Assembly: GCA_963920705.1 (NCBI GenBank)
Contig: OY987226.1
Location: 4,032,501-4,096,500, forward strand
Direction of reading: 5' to 3'
Source: Odiellus spinosus
Taxonomy: Eukaryota > Arthropoda > Arachnida > Opiliones > Phalangiidae
Length of the DNA stretch: 64,000 bases
The translations under genes and the position numbers were made by a program. The notes beneath the pieces were generated by a model. The model was not told where the DNA came from and searched no databases. It saw only the letters and a list, made by a program, of their open reading frames with translations. Positions 24,442 through 36,900 of this stretch are shown here, in pieces (within the stretch, counting starts at the first letter, position 1; every line of letters starts with the position of its first letter).

Positions 24442-24844
24442 AAAAAAATGTTTACAGCATCACCATTAAAGGGTATATTGAACTTTCAATTAAATTTAAC
24501 TTAATCCACAAATAATATACGCTAAATAATCCGTAAACAGATGTTTATTCGATTCCGAAAGCGGATACCGTACGAAATATACAATTAAATTATTCAACCA
24601 TACTTATATTACACTTTCCCTTGAAAAATATTTGTACCAGCCAAATTTGTCGCAGTTTTTTTTCCTTATTAATGTAACAAAATTTACGATAATCAAATAA
24701 ATATTGTCTAGGGGTAAAAAGGAAGAATTATTTAAAATAATTAGATTCTTTTAAAGAAAGAATGAAGACGGGAAAAGTATTTTGTTTTTATTGTTTGAAA
24801 GGAAATATCTGTAAATTGTGTAAGGTTTCAAAAATATTTGATAT

Positions 24845-25262
24845 AGAGTTCGGAATGGGATATCCATTATCTTCTGTTATTCGTATATTTTCAGATAATT
24901 TATTTTCGGATAAATTGTAACTAAAAAATTAAATTTGTATATTCGTATAATTGTTAAATGTATAAGGTTTACCCGAAGATAAGCCTTTGGCGCTTTATCT
25001 ATCTACAAATTACTCGTATTCAAACGTATAACGATGGATAAGAAACATTCACGTTTCCAGAATTAGTCTAAAATATAAGAAAAATATTTCAAATTGACTT
25101 TTAATTCGAAGAATATAAATAAAACAACGAAACTAAGATTTTAAATCATCTTTTCATTTATTATTTTTCACGAAAATCAATTTTGAATTTTTTTATCCGA
25201 ACGTATAACGCGGATAATATTCTAAGATAAGGCCATTTTCGGATAAAAACGGATATGGCTCT
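24845..25262. mobile_element. GAGCTCGGAAT-family element (M5), truncated
   Basis: Begins GAGTTCGGAATGGGAT and follows the same interior; it breaks off after AAACGGATATGGCTCTAATC without the final arm. Confidence 0.7.
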
Positions 25263-25970
25263 AATCATCACTCACTCCGAACAAATCACTAGACAGAGGT
25301 CGCGGGTTTGAACAAGATAATCCATAAATATTTGGTTAATCAGTTAATTATTATTAATAATAAATCAGTTAAATATTCGCGATTACATTACATTTATCAT
25401 CGACTTCCCGTGGATAATTTCAAATTATGAATAAAGATAAAATTAACAGAAATTATCTCGTTTAAACACCGACCTCTATCACTCTAATCGGTTTAAAGAA
25501 TTTCCCGCGATTATGTCCATGAAAATAAACCAATACGCGTGGAAAATAAAAAGTAGGCGTGAAAATTAACCAATGAGCGCGATAAAAAGAGCTTGACATA
25601 GAGCGTGCCAAGAATATTAATTGTAGACAAGCAAACTGACACGATTCGGGCAGCTTGTCAAATTGATCTGACGTCAAGCTCGCTATTTAATTTAATCACA
25701 AAGTAATTAAAAATATTACCGAGGTTGTTTTTACAAATGCGTGACGTCGGTTGACGCGAGATCAATTAGACAAGGCCCGAATAGAATCAGGTTGCAAGTC
25801 TATATTAAATAAACTAGAATTCATTTTTCATTTCCCGATATTTTTTTTTCAAATACTAAACTTTATAACTGCAATATAAATTAAGTAAATGGCGCTCAAG
25901 ATATCAAACTCTCCATGAATCCCCGTTAAGCCTACTTTCAAAATAACTTAAAAGTCTTTTTACCAGTTAA

Positions 25971-26277
25971 AGGTAGAATGCAACCTAAACACAAGATTTT
26001 TTATCGATTCCTTACAACAGTAAAACAATTTATAAAACAAATATTAAACTCGAAATTTAAAACTTACCCAGAAAATAGGCTTAGCTGGATTCATGGAGAT
26101 ACCCTGTACTCCCCGTATCATTGATCAATGACTGTTATATGGGGAATGCATGATCTCCATGATCAATGTCCTTATACATGAATCCAGCTAAGCCTATTTT
26201 GATGGCAAGTTTTAAATTTATTTATAGTTTAATATTTGTTTGATTTTTTTTACTGTTGATTTAGGCCTGTTTAAACT
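25971..26277. mobile_element. TTAA-type inverted-repeat element, second subfamily, copy 1
   Basis: Left end AGGTAGAATGCAACCTAAAC after TTAA (25967-25970). Inverted arms meet around a short centre near 26125 and carry AGCTGGATTCATGGA / CATGAATCCAGCT and GTAAACAAATATTAAAC-like blocks. The right end abuts or is nested with the next copy. Confidence 0.65.
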
Positions 26278-26281
26278 TTAA

Positions 26282-26714
26282 AGGGAGAATGCAACCTAAT
26301 TACAAGTGATTTTTTATCGATTCCTTATCGTTTAAATAGGCCTAATCCACCGATAAAAAGTTTACAATACAAATATTAAACTAGAAATAAATTTAAAATT
26401 TACCCTGAAAATAGGCTTAGCGGAATTCATGGAGATCCTGAATCGCGTCCGTGTAAGGTCTAGCGACCAATGAGCGAAGGCCCGTCGTTCACGCGAGATT
26501 TCCGCGAGACTTACGTCGCGCGCGATTGTTCGCTAGACCTTACACGCGAGGAAATCAGGAGCTCCATGAATCCCACTAAGCCTATTTTCAGGGTAAGTTT
26601 TAAATTTATTTCTAGTTTAATATTTGTTTGTAAATTTTTTAAATAGTGGATTAGGCCTATTTAAACGATAAGGAATCGATAAAAAATCACTTGTTCTTAG
26701 GTTGCATCCTCCCT
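26282..26714. mobile_element. TTAA-type inverted-repeat element, second subfamily, copy 2
   Basis: TTAA at 26278-26281 and 26715-26718 border AGGGAGAATGCAACCTAA and TTAGGTTGCATCCTCCCT. A GC-rich core (26450-26560) with GTAAGGTCTAGCGA / TCGCTAGACCTTAC forms the tip. A further degenerate fragment follows to 26821. Confidence 0.8.
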
Positions 26715-27310
26715 TTAAGGAATCGATAGGTTGTTAGGTTACGCTGTCCCTTTAATTAGGCCTATTTTAAAGATTAACAATCGATGAAAAATAACTTATG
26801 GTTGGCTTCATTCTCCCTTTAAATTATTATTCCTCAGAAAGACGGAAGGGGGTTTGTAATAAAATTCGTGTTTATTGGTCGCTTGGGCTGACTGGCCACC
26901 GCGGTGGTTAGAATAATTTTCAAATAGATATAATTTAATTTTACGACGTTCTCATTTCTACGTTAGTCGAAACTTTAGTTCTATCATATCTTATAGAGTT
27001 TCGTGTCAGTAAGGATGCTACGCGATTGACTTCGGGTGATATTTTGAAAGTTATCCCATCTCCGAGTGCCAATCCACCTTGGGAATAATTTATAATATAT
27101 TTGTAATATAAATTTTATGAATATTTTACGTCATACTTTACTTATTTTTCGAAGGTAAATATTTTTTTTCCCTGATTTATTTAAAGATGATCTTCTCAAT
27201 AATTTCTTATATCTTTATTATTTCGCAATTTTGAAAATAAGCTTAACGCGTGCGTTTTTAATAATTTTTTTTTTCTTCCAAAAACAAAATTTGGGCTTCG
27301 TGTGAAAGTA

Positions 27311-27690
27311 GAGCTCGGAATTCGTATAAGTTTTGTTTTTTGAATAAGACCAATTTGAAACTCAAGTTTCTTCGCGGATTTTAACCCCAAATTGAGATTT
27401 AGTGATTTAGTCGCTGTTCCTTTCAATTTAGATTAAAATATAATTATTATATTTCATTCTACACGTGTTTCGAGAAACCTGATATTTTTATCTCTGCATT
27501 ATCAGTTTAAATAAACGCGTAATTTGTTTATTAATCGAGCTTAAAATTTTATCTCCGGGTCTAATTCGTATCCATTTGAGACGCGTCTGTTTATATAATT
27601 TGTGGTTTTATATTAAAAAACAATTTATCCGAGATTAAAATATTAAAAAAAGTCTAGTTATCAATGGATATCATTCATTATCCGATTCCG
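27311..27690. mobile_element. GAGCTCGGAAT-family element (M5), diverged copy
   Basis: Left GAGCTCGGAATTCGTATAAG and right ATTATCCGATTCCGAGA are inverted relative to each other and to the family; the interior is poorly conserved. Confidence 0.5.
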
Positions 27691-27908
27691 AGATATATGT
27701 GAAAGTAATCACGTGGTACAATGCAAGAACGAAAAATAGGCTGTAAAATAACCATAGTGATGACGTAGTATGGCTGGGAATTAAAAAAAAAAGCCAATAG
27801 TTCAAAAACTTAAATTTTTATATTCAATTTCAGTTAATTTCAGTAATGCCTCATCAGTGAAAACCCATCTTGATCAAGAGAATAATATAATTGATCAAAA
27901 CTTCGGCA

Positions 27909-30900
27909 ATGAAGTCGACAACGAATATGATAGCGTTTTGTTTGACTTTGGTGCATATCGGAGTGGTCAACAGCAACTTATTGAATTTAGTAAAACCAGT
28001 GACTGATAAGCCTGATGATGTTTTGGACAAATGGAAAAATATGGACAAACAATTCCGTGAGATAGTGGACACAATCTTGAAGCAAGCAATTCCCATGGTT
28101 GTGCGCGCTCAATCCGAAGTGGAACTAAGTTCGGAATGTCAAGGAGCGCTTTTCAAGCTAGTTCTCGCCGTACGTCAGATGCAGCCATGGGCTATTAACA
28201 GTAAGTTCACACTGCTTATTCTGTTTTTGTTCTTATCGGCAGAGGTATATAATAACCCCCTTCGGGGGGAAGTATGAAAGGTAGGTAAAATCGACGAACA
28301 ACAAGTGCCCGGCGTAAATCGCGGCGGATCGACACACCGCTTTACTCCCAAAAAATAGTTACACCATTTTGAACCTCACTAAATTTTCCCTACGCGCACT
28401 TCCGGAACTCGCGAGCTGAAGTCAACCTTCGACTCCATTTTAACAGACAGCCTGACTCACGAGACAGGAAGTTCTAAACACAAATCGAGCCGTCTTGTTT
28501 ATACAAAGACCATTTACTAGAGTAGCGACATTGAGAAGTCCAGCGCGAGCTAGTGGCCTAGATAGTCAGCAACGGGCTCTTGTTGTTCGTGATTTTTAGC
28601 ATTGGTAGTATAGGGGCTTTCATACTTCCCCCCGAAGGGGGTTATTATATACCTCTGTTATCGGGGATTATTATTACAATGACAGAAGAAAAAGACCTCA
28701 GAAAGTGTTTCTTTTGATTATTAAAATGATACGAAGAATTAGAAATGAACAAAAATTTATTTGCGAATGAAGTCGGATGATCTATGAAATTCTGTACGCT
28801 CTCGTCGAAATCACTCTAATGATATATCTAAACCGAGTAAGAAATCTCATGCGAAGTTCAGAAATCTCAAATTCAGTTCTACAAATCCTTATCCCATATT
28901 GTTATGAAATTTATATGAAACAGATTTTATATGGAAAAAATTTAAACCAGTTCAGAGAATTCCAAGCAATATATAGAGATCTCGATATAAACAAGAATCC
29001 ATTCAGGTTCCATAAGAATATGGGAGCATAGTTTTAGCCTCTGGTACCATCCTCCCAAACTTTGTAACAAAAGTTCGTCCGCAATTTTCGCAACATTTGT
29101 ACGCTTAGATCTTTTTTCGGTCGCGGCTCCATTTTTATTACCCAAAATATTATGTCAAGGTCGTTAGTGGCGCGGGTTAATAATATAATGTCAGGAGCGA
29201 TTTACTTGAAAAATCGATTCGAAGCGGACGAACTTTTGCTACAAAGTTTGGGAGGATGGTTATTGAATCGCGGCCCTCCCATATTCTTATGGAACCTGAA
29301 TGGATTCTTGATATAAATGAATCACTTTAAAATAGTAATTTTTCAACAACCGATAGATGAAGCTACGATAAATCGATTTATAAAGATAATGCGTCAACAC
29401 GTGACGCTTAAAACGATTCCTGGCAATTTGAATATCGGTTTGATTGAATCGTTTCAAATGCTAGTGTGACCGTAGCTTTAGAAAACGTAATTAACTCGAA
29501 ATTTTAGGATTTAGATAGTCTACCAAATCCGGTAGTTGTTTCAGTAGAAATAATATATGTTACATTTATGTCAATACTCCCAAAGCACACTTCTTTCGAT
29601 AAGAATTCTACGAGTTATGGTTTACAAAATGGATAGCAATTAGGCGGACTATTACCCAACGTTAAACCTCAAAGGGAAAACGTTCTCGTCGCTAACTTCT
29701 CTTGAAAACACGAATAGGGAGAAAAAGTGTCACGCTAATTTGTTATTACAATAGACGAAGATTTTCCGTTAATAATTAACCATTCTTTCCTCGAACTAGG
29801 AAATAGCAAATTTAAAAACAAAAAAAAACCCAACAAAAACTCGGATGCACGAGGAAAACTTTAGTCTTATCTAATACCACAAAAAACGTATTAAAGTAAT
29901 ATAAATATTTCAATAAATAAATTGTTTAAAATATCAGAAAGGGATAACATGCAAAGGATAGAGATCCAAGTCAGTAAAAAAAAAAATATATTATATAATT
30001 TCCATTATCTAAATTTTAAAAATAAAAATTCCCCCGCAATGATACGTCATCACTATGATTGGCTGGCTATTGTAGGACCAAGAAGGATCAGATAAGGAGA
30101 GGAAAAGTGGGGCTGCGTTGAGTTAGAGAGAGAAGAGCCAACCTCCCACTCGGGTGGAAAGGGGGGATAGGAAATTCTCGAGGTAAACTGTTGTCACGTG
30201 GTCGCTAGCTAGCGCGTCTCATAAAGGATTCGATTTACCCACGTGACAACAATTTACCACGAAGCATCTCTACCCCCGTCTGTCCCCCGTTCTCCCAGAG
30301 TGGGAGTTTAGGCCGACGCAGTAGGAGCCGCGCCGTTCCCACTTTTCCTCTCCTTATCTGATCCTTCTTGGTAGAACCTACAGATGATTCTCGCCCGTTC
30401 TGGCACACGTGATAAGGTCGTTTTTACAGCGGTCTAAATAGGGTAATACCCTATTTAGCCAAAACACATTTAGTTCTGATAATTAACAAAGAAAAATAAC
30501 GTCAAATATAGGGTTATTTTGAAGGGTAATTAAATGTTAATGCTAATTTTTTAAATGAAATGTTTAAAGTTAATTTAAAGATGATCTATAACTGTAATTG
30601 AAAATGTTACTCGGGGAAGTTACTTGGAATTGTCTCTGGTTTCATTATCAAGTAAGGAAATAGTTCTGATCGCCCTAGAAGCCAAGAAAAACGTGTCGAA
30701 AGTAGAGTCCAAAATAAAAAAACGCTAAGGTCTTCACCGTAATAGTGTGATAAAACTAAAAATTAAAATTCTGACAGTTTCAATTTAAAGTAAAGTTAGA
30801 TTACGTGGTACTTGTTCAAGTTGGGTAATGATAAATTAAGTGACAGTTGGCAAAAATTCGTGAAAATTCTAGAAGAATAGAAGTCTCTACTTCTGATAAT

Positions 30901-33900
30901 CGCAAATTACTGGGTATAGACCCTAAAATAAATAAAACGAGCTGAAAATCCACGCCCCTAGGCAAGCAATATTTAAGAAGGGGGTGTAGAACGGGGCATA
31001 AAATCGCTACTACAGCCATCTATCGTGGTAAAAACTTATTAATAACCTTTTTTTTCGGTCATTCTTAAAAATAAATTAGGCTTGGGAAAATTAAGTAATT
31101 GATGTATTAAAATTTCTAATTAACCGCGATAAATATTAAATAAACAATTTAATATTTAAGCGTGGGTAAAACCTAGTGGCGAGCTTCAGCAGCTCAAAAA
31201 TCATCCACTGTGACTTGTCTGCACCTACAAGGCCGCGTTAACTCCCTCGGAGGTATAGAGCGTGGTGACAATTCAAGGTGGTTTTCTCTCTACAGGCGCT
31301 AAGATAAAATTGAGTGATTTACGGCGGCGCATTCACGTGACCAAACTCAGCCAATCGGGATCGGCCATATATTGCCTCTTCCCAGCAAGCTCTTGGGCAA
31401 GAGTGAAAGTCGTTGGAAAATTCGAACGATTTTATTTTAGGGTCTATATCAAAAAATTAAATATTTTTATTTATTTGAGGTTTAAAATATAGTTTTTTTT
31501 GGCACAATCTCAAGCCGCGGGTTTTTCCACACCAATTACTTATCTACGAATATCTCCCGGTACTTAAATTCAAACAAGGAAAATAACTTTAAAGCGAAAA
31601 AATGAGTTAAAAAAAATTAACTTTACAGGTTCCTTTATTTTTGTAAATTATCATAAGTCTTTAATAATTATTGGATATACGTTTTGATTATCAAAAATAT
31701 TTCTCAAGTTTGGTTCAGGTTGAAATTCACCATGAACAAAGGAGAGGGGGTATTAGGTAAAGAATGACGAGCCAAAACCGACATGCTCCCAACACGGACA
31801 AATTATACACAAGCTTTGCTTGATTTTGTTTGTTCAAGAAGACGCTTTCAAGCAGGGTTTTCCACAAATAAATGGCATGATTCACGAAGCGCTTAACGCG
31901 AAGCCTTCCACTGTACTACACTCTTTGAAGTATGCCCATCAATGTTTTCCACCCTGGCGAGTTTCCCGAACTCCAGACCAGCCACGAAATACGTTAAATT
32001 CGCCCCTCTAAAATTTATCAAGTGTCTCTTTGTACTCTTGCCTTCATGTCCTTATCACAACCTTTATTAATAGATGGCCATCGCTGAATAACCAAAGAAA
32101 TTGGCTTACCCAATCAGGAAAAAGATTGAATTTGGTTAAAAATGAACCAAATTGGAAAATTCGAACAGAATTCGACCAAATAGTCGAAATGAAAAAAACC
32201 TTAATTCAACTATTAAGTTCCTTTGATTTTCTGGTAATTTAATTTGGCATATTTGGTCGAATTCGGTTGTAATTTTTCAATTTGAACCATTTTTAACCAA
32301 ATTAGGTCATTTTTGGTCATTAGGTAAACCAATTTCTTTGGTTATTCAATGGGAGCGTATTGAAATTAAAAGTAAAAGCGACGTCACGCGTATGTAAAAA
32401 TCCTCGGGAATTTCTTGCAATTAAATTTGCGAGCTTGACGCGAAATTAATTTGTCAAGCTGCCCGAATCGAGTCAGGTTGCGTTATCTCCTTTAAATTTG
32501 AAGGAAATTGAATACTAGCAGAAGCCGATGAAACCCTCCTTTGAAGTCTACTACTCTAATGTTCCATATAGCGCGCCTCTCTGTATGGGTAAAATTCACA
32601 ATTTTACGAGATCGGAGGGGTCCTACTTCATCCCCCCCGTCTACGGAAAATTGGAAATTCTCTCTCTCCACAAACGATGACGTTTTTTTGACGAACTCCG
32701 AGGCTGCTAGAGATATTCGCTCGACGAACTCCAGCTCCGAAAATATCTACCGTTAGGAGGCGAATGAATCGCGCTTTTTGAAACTAACCCATACAGAGAG
32801 GGGTATACAAGACCCGGGAGTAATAGACTTCAAAGGAGGGTTTCATCGGCTTCTGATACTAGTTTAGAGATAGTTAAGCGAAACATTGTCTTTCTAGTAG
32901 AAATTAAAGTAATTCACTTTCTACAAATTCTAATTTTAATAAACTCTTCCTTTTTTTGTCGAGAATTTGACTTTCAGGGAAGTAATTTGGGTTTCTATAT
33001 ATTTCAAGGTGCGTCGATTTTGAATACGAGTTTGCTCATGAATAAATTCCACGAATGGATATGTCTGTTAAGCACGTATTTTAATTTTAAATGCAAGAGG
33101 TACCTTAAGTTCTTAACAGGGAAATCGGCTGTGAATTTAGAATAACGGTTTTCTATATTTAATGCCAGAAGCCGATGAAACCCTCCTTTGAAGTCTATTA
33201 CTCCCGGGTCTTGTCTACCCCTCTCTGTATGGGTTAGTTTCAAAAAGCGCGATTCGTACGCCTCCTAACGGTAGATATTTTCGGAGCGGGAGTTCGTCGA
33301 GCGAATATCTCTAGCAGCCTCGGAGTTCGTCAAAAAAACCTCGTCGTTTGTGGAGAGAGAGAATTTCCAATTTTCCGTAGACAGGGGGTATGAAGTAGGA
33401 CCCCTCCGATCTCGTAAAATTGGGAATTTTACCCATACAGAGAGGAGCGCGATATCGAACATTAGAGTAGTAGACTTCAAAGGAGGGTTTCATCTACTTC
33501 TGTTAATACTAAAATAATTGAAGTACTTAATGAGTTAGTTGTTTAACCAAGACTATATAAGTAATTTAAAGTACTACTGGTTGAACGTAAGACTCTTTTT
33601 GGAACTGTTACTCAAATACTTCTGGTTTGTCCGATTACTATCGTTTAAATTTTAATTAATAGCGGCACTAATGAACTATTTCATTTGGGCCTAGCCATTA
33701 AATTATATTAAGTCCATCAATCTTTTATTGGCAAAACTAAAAATTAAATATTTAATTTGCAATATGATATCAATGACTGTCGAATACTAAATCCGCCAAA
33801 TATGGTGGGTTTTTCGATCGAATTGCATTCGGTACAATGAGCGACAAGCTTTAATAATGCAATGAGGCCTTTCCTTTTCTTTACTAATTGCACAATTGTT

Positions 33901-36900
33901 AAATTGTAAATTTATATTCGTAAGAATGAAATACTTATTTTTTATAGTTATACAAAAATATCCTAAGATATTTGCACATCATTTCTAATTTTATTCGAAA
34001 TTCCGTAAATTATTAACCGCACGAATTTACTCTAGCGTGGAATCTAATAAGGGTGATTTACGCGACATTTAACGTCATGAAGTTGTAGCGGAAATATTTT
34101 TAAAGGACAAAAAATTGGTATAGATAAGTTTAAAAAAAAAAAAAATGCTTTTATATATCCACGTAAAATACGCAATAGTTTCCAATATTTAAAATTGGTT
34201 ATGAATTTTTGTATTCCTACTGATTAGGCAGGCAAACATTAAAAAGAAAGGCTGTTTTAAATAAAAGCTCAGCCAATAGAAATTTAGAACACTAGCGCAG
34301 ACTATGTTTTAAAGGGAGAATGAAAGGCCAAAAACAACCTATTTTTAATCGATTAAGAATGCTATAATAATGAGAAAAACAATAATATAACTCACCAAAA
34401 ATATTTCCTTATTTTATAATCAATTTCCAAAGTTCCGATGCTAAGCCTAGGCTGCCTAGCTCGGTGAACTAGGCTAATATTCGCGGCTGTTCTTGTCGCC
34501 AATCACGAGCGAGTACGCGTATTTTAAAAATACGCGTTCTCGCTCGTGATTGGCGACTAGATCAGACGGGAATATTAAAATAAAAAAATACGGCTCGTGC
34601 TCGCCTAGTTCGCCGAGCTAGGCAGCCAAGGCTTAGCATCTGCAAGTTTCGGAACTTTGGAAATTGATTATAAAATAAGGAAATATTTTTGGTGAGTTAT
34701 ATTGTTGTTATTCTCATTATTTTATCATTCTTAATCGATTAAAAATAGGTTGTTTTGGCCTTTCATTCTCCCTTTAAGCGATTTCAGAAAGAGGAATTTT
34801 GGTGAAAATATACACTTTTTTCATCCTTAATTTAAAATCATAAATAACATGTTACTATCCCTTTGGGCCACTAAGTGATCAGTGTCACCCTGCGAATTAA
34901 AAACATTTATTCAATTTCTAGGGAAGCGAAACAAATTCCGGTTGTTTGTCTTAAATTTGACGTTAAATTGGCTTGAAATTGGAATAAATATTTCCTAATG
35001 TTTAAATTGCTTGAATTCCGTTTAAATTTTCAGCGTGAACAAAGTAACGACTTAGGTTAGAATCTTTCAAAAAATCTAAATGACCCAATGTTGTTGCCGC
35101 AACTAAAAATTTAATGCTTTATGACTATCTAGCGATCTAGGCGTGATTTAAGGTGAAATATGGGTTAATAGTAAAACAAACGGACATAATTAAATTGTTA
35201 TTTCTAAATTGTTGATTTGTTTTTATTTATCGTGTATAAGAATTTAATCCTGTTCTTAACGAAGCGGAAACTAATAATTATTTATTACTTTAAGGGGAAA
35301 AAATTAAATGTTTGTGAAAAAAGTACATTTTCCTCTAAGATATAATTATTAAAAATGTATATATTTTTTGAATTAATTTTTGTAATGATATTTTAATATT
35401 GCGTATCAATTTGTGTCAGCTTTTCGTATTACACCAACCTCTCAACAAACTGTAATTATAATACTTGTTGGTTATTTGCAATCGATTTTAATAGTCCTGG
35501 TCGATTTGCCGGAAATGGGCGCTTGTCTCATAGCCGCGCCGCCATCTTTTTGTAGTAACAGGCTGCCAGACTATTTCTAATTTTATTTCCCACAAACCAA
35601 ATTCAAGTTGTTAGTCTGTCACTCTCCACTAGAACAGATCACTAGAGCAGACGAAAGTTTCACACTACAAAAAGATGGCAGACGATCACGTGACAAAAGT
35701 TTTCCCCGCCAATATTTTCGTGAGGGTCTCTAGACTTCCGATTTTGGAAATCCAATATAGTAAAAGCTAGGAGTATTAACAATTTATCTTAATAGATAAA
35801 GATAAATAATAAAACCTGGCGTTCATAAGCGTCCTCTAACGGCAATCATGACATTGGCAAAGGTAGTAACTAACAATAAAGAATATGCAGACTATAGGGC
35901 CTAGACAGTAATAACAATTCTAGCTATTAAACCCCGTTTTATAAGCTTTATCTTGGGCTTAAATATATGTATATTAAACTCATTTAGATATCCGCCTATC
36001 GGTCCCTCGAAGCTTGTTAACGTGGGTTAAACTAAAAACTAATCCAAGCTTCAGCATTGATTTGACACGGAAAAAGCTCAATTCTTGGCCATAAAAAAAC
36101 TTAATCTCGAGTCTTTTGTTGCAACGAAATGCGCAAAATATAGGAATTACGACATTGTTTGGTTTTGATCTGATTTTGATGTTATAAAGTCATTTTTAAA
36201 CATTATTTTACACTTTTTTTTCAGTGTTGGACGCGATGGGCAAGATTCCTAGCGGTTTGCTATCAGGTAAAAATCGAAAAATAAATACTCTTTTGGATAA
36301 TACTAATATCAAATCCTAATTAATTTGGCCTAATCCTACCCACTTTACTTAACGTGTATATTAACTCCACTAATTATTTGTCAATTATCATTCTGGCTTA
36401 ACTTGCAGTGCTGTAATTATCTTCATTAACCAAATTATAATTTAAATTTACTCTCGGCTGTCAGGTACCGTGTCTGACTTGGGCGCTTACGACCAATGTC
36501 TGGCTATTACGGTCAACAAGGATTACCCAGCTGGTGAAGAAGCATTTAGGGGTCAATACTGTTCCGTCGAGATTCGACCTCCTTTGCCCAAAAAGGACAA
36601 GAGATATCGATTCTCAGACATTATAAATCCATTGGACAATCTAACTAATCTGTCACCAGTAAAACTCTTTATTTTTTACGCAATTTTTGTAAATGAAAAC
36701 CATTTTCACGTTTTTACTTTAAATTGGGTTTCAGGTGGTTTCATTCGTGAGAACTCAAGCCCAATTCTTCTACTTTATTTCGTTGAGAATTGGAGCCTGT
36801 GTTCCTTCAGTTTGTTCTAAGACTGACATGGAAAATATTGGATCTATGAGTAAGTAACCGTTTTTGATTGCCAAGGCCCAAGGGTAGAGGGCTGAATTAT

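Noticed and set aside
27196..27426. 76-codon minus-strand frame
   Set aside because: It overlaps a diverged M5 element arm and has no recognisable product.
32030..32242. 70-codon plus-strand frame
   Set aside because: It is one arm of the fold-back element at 32080-32350.
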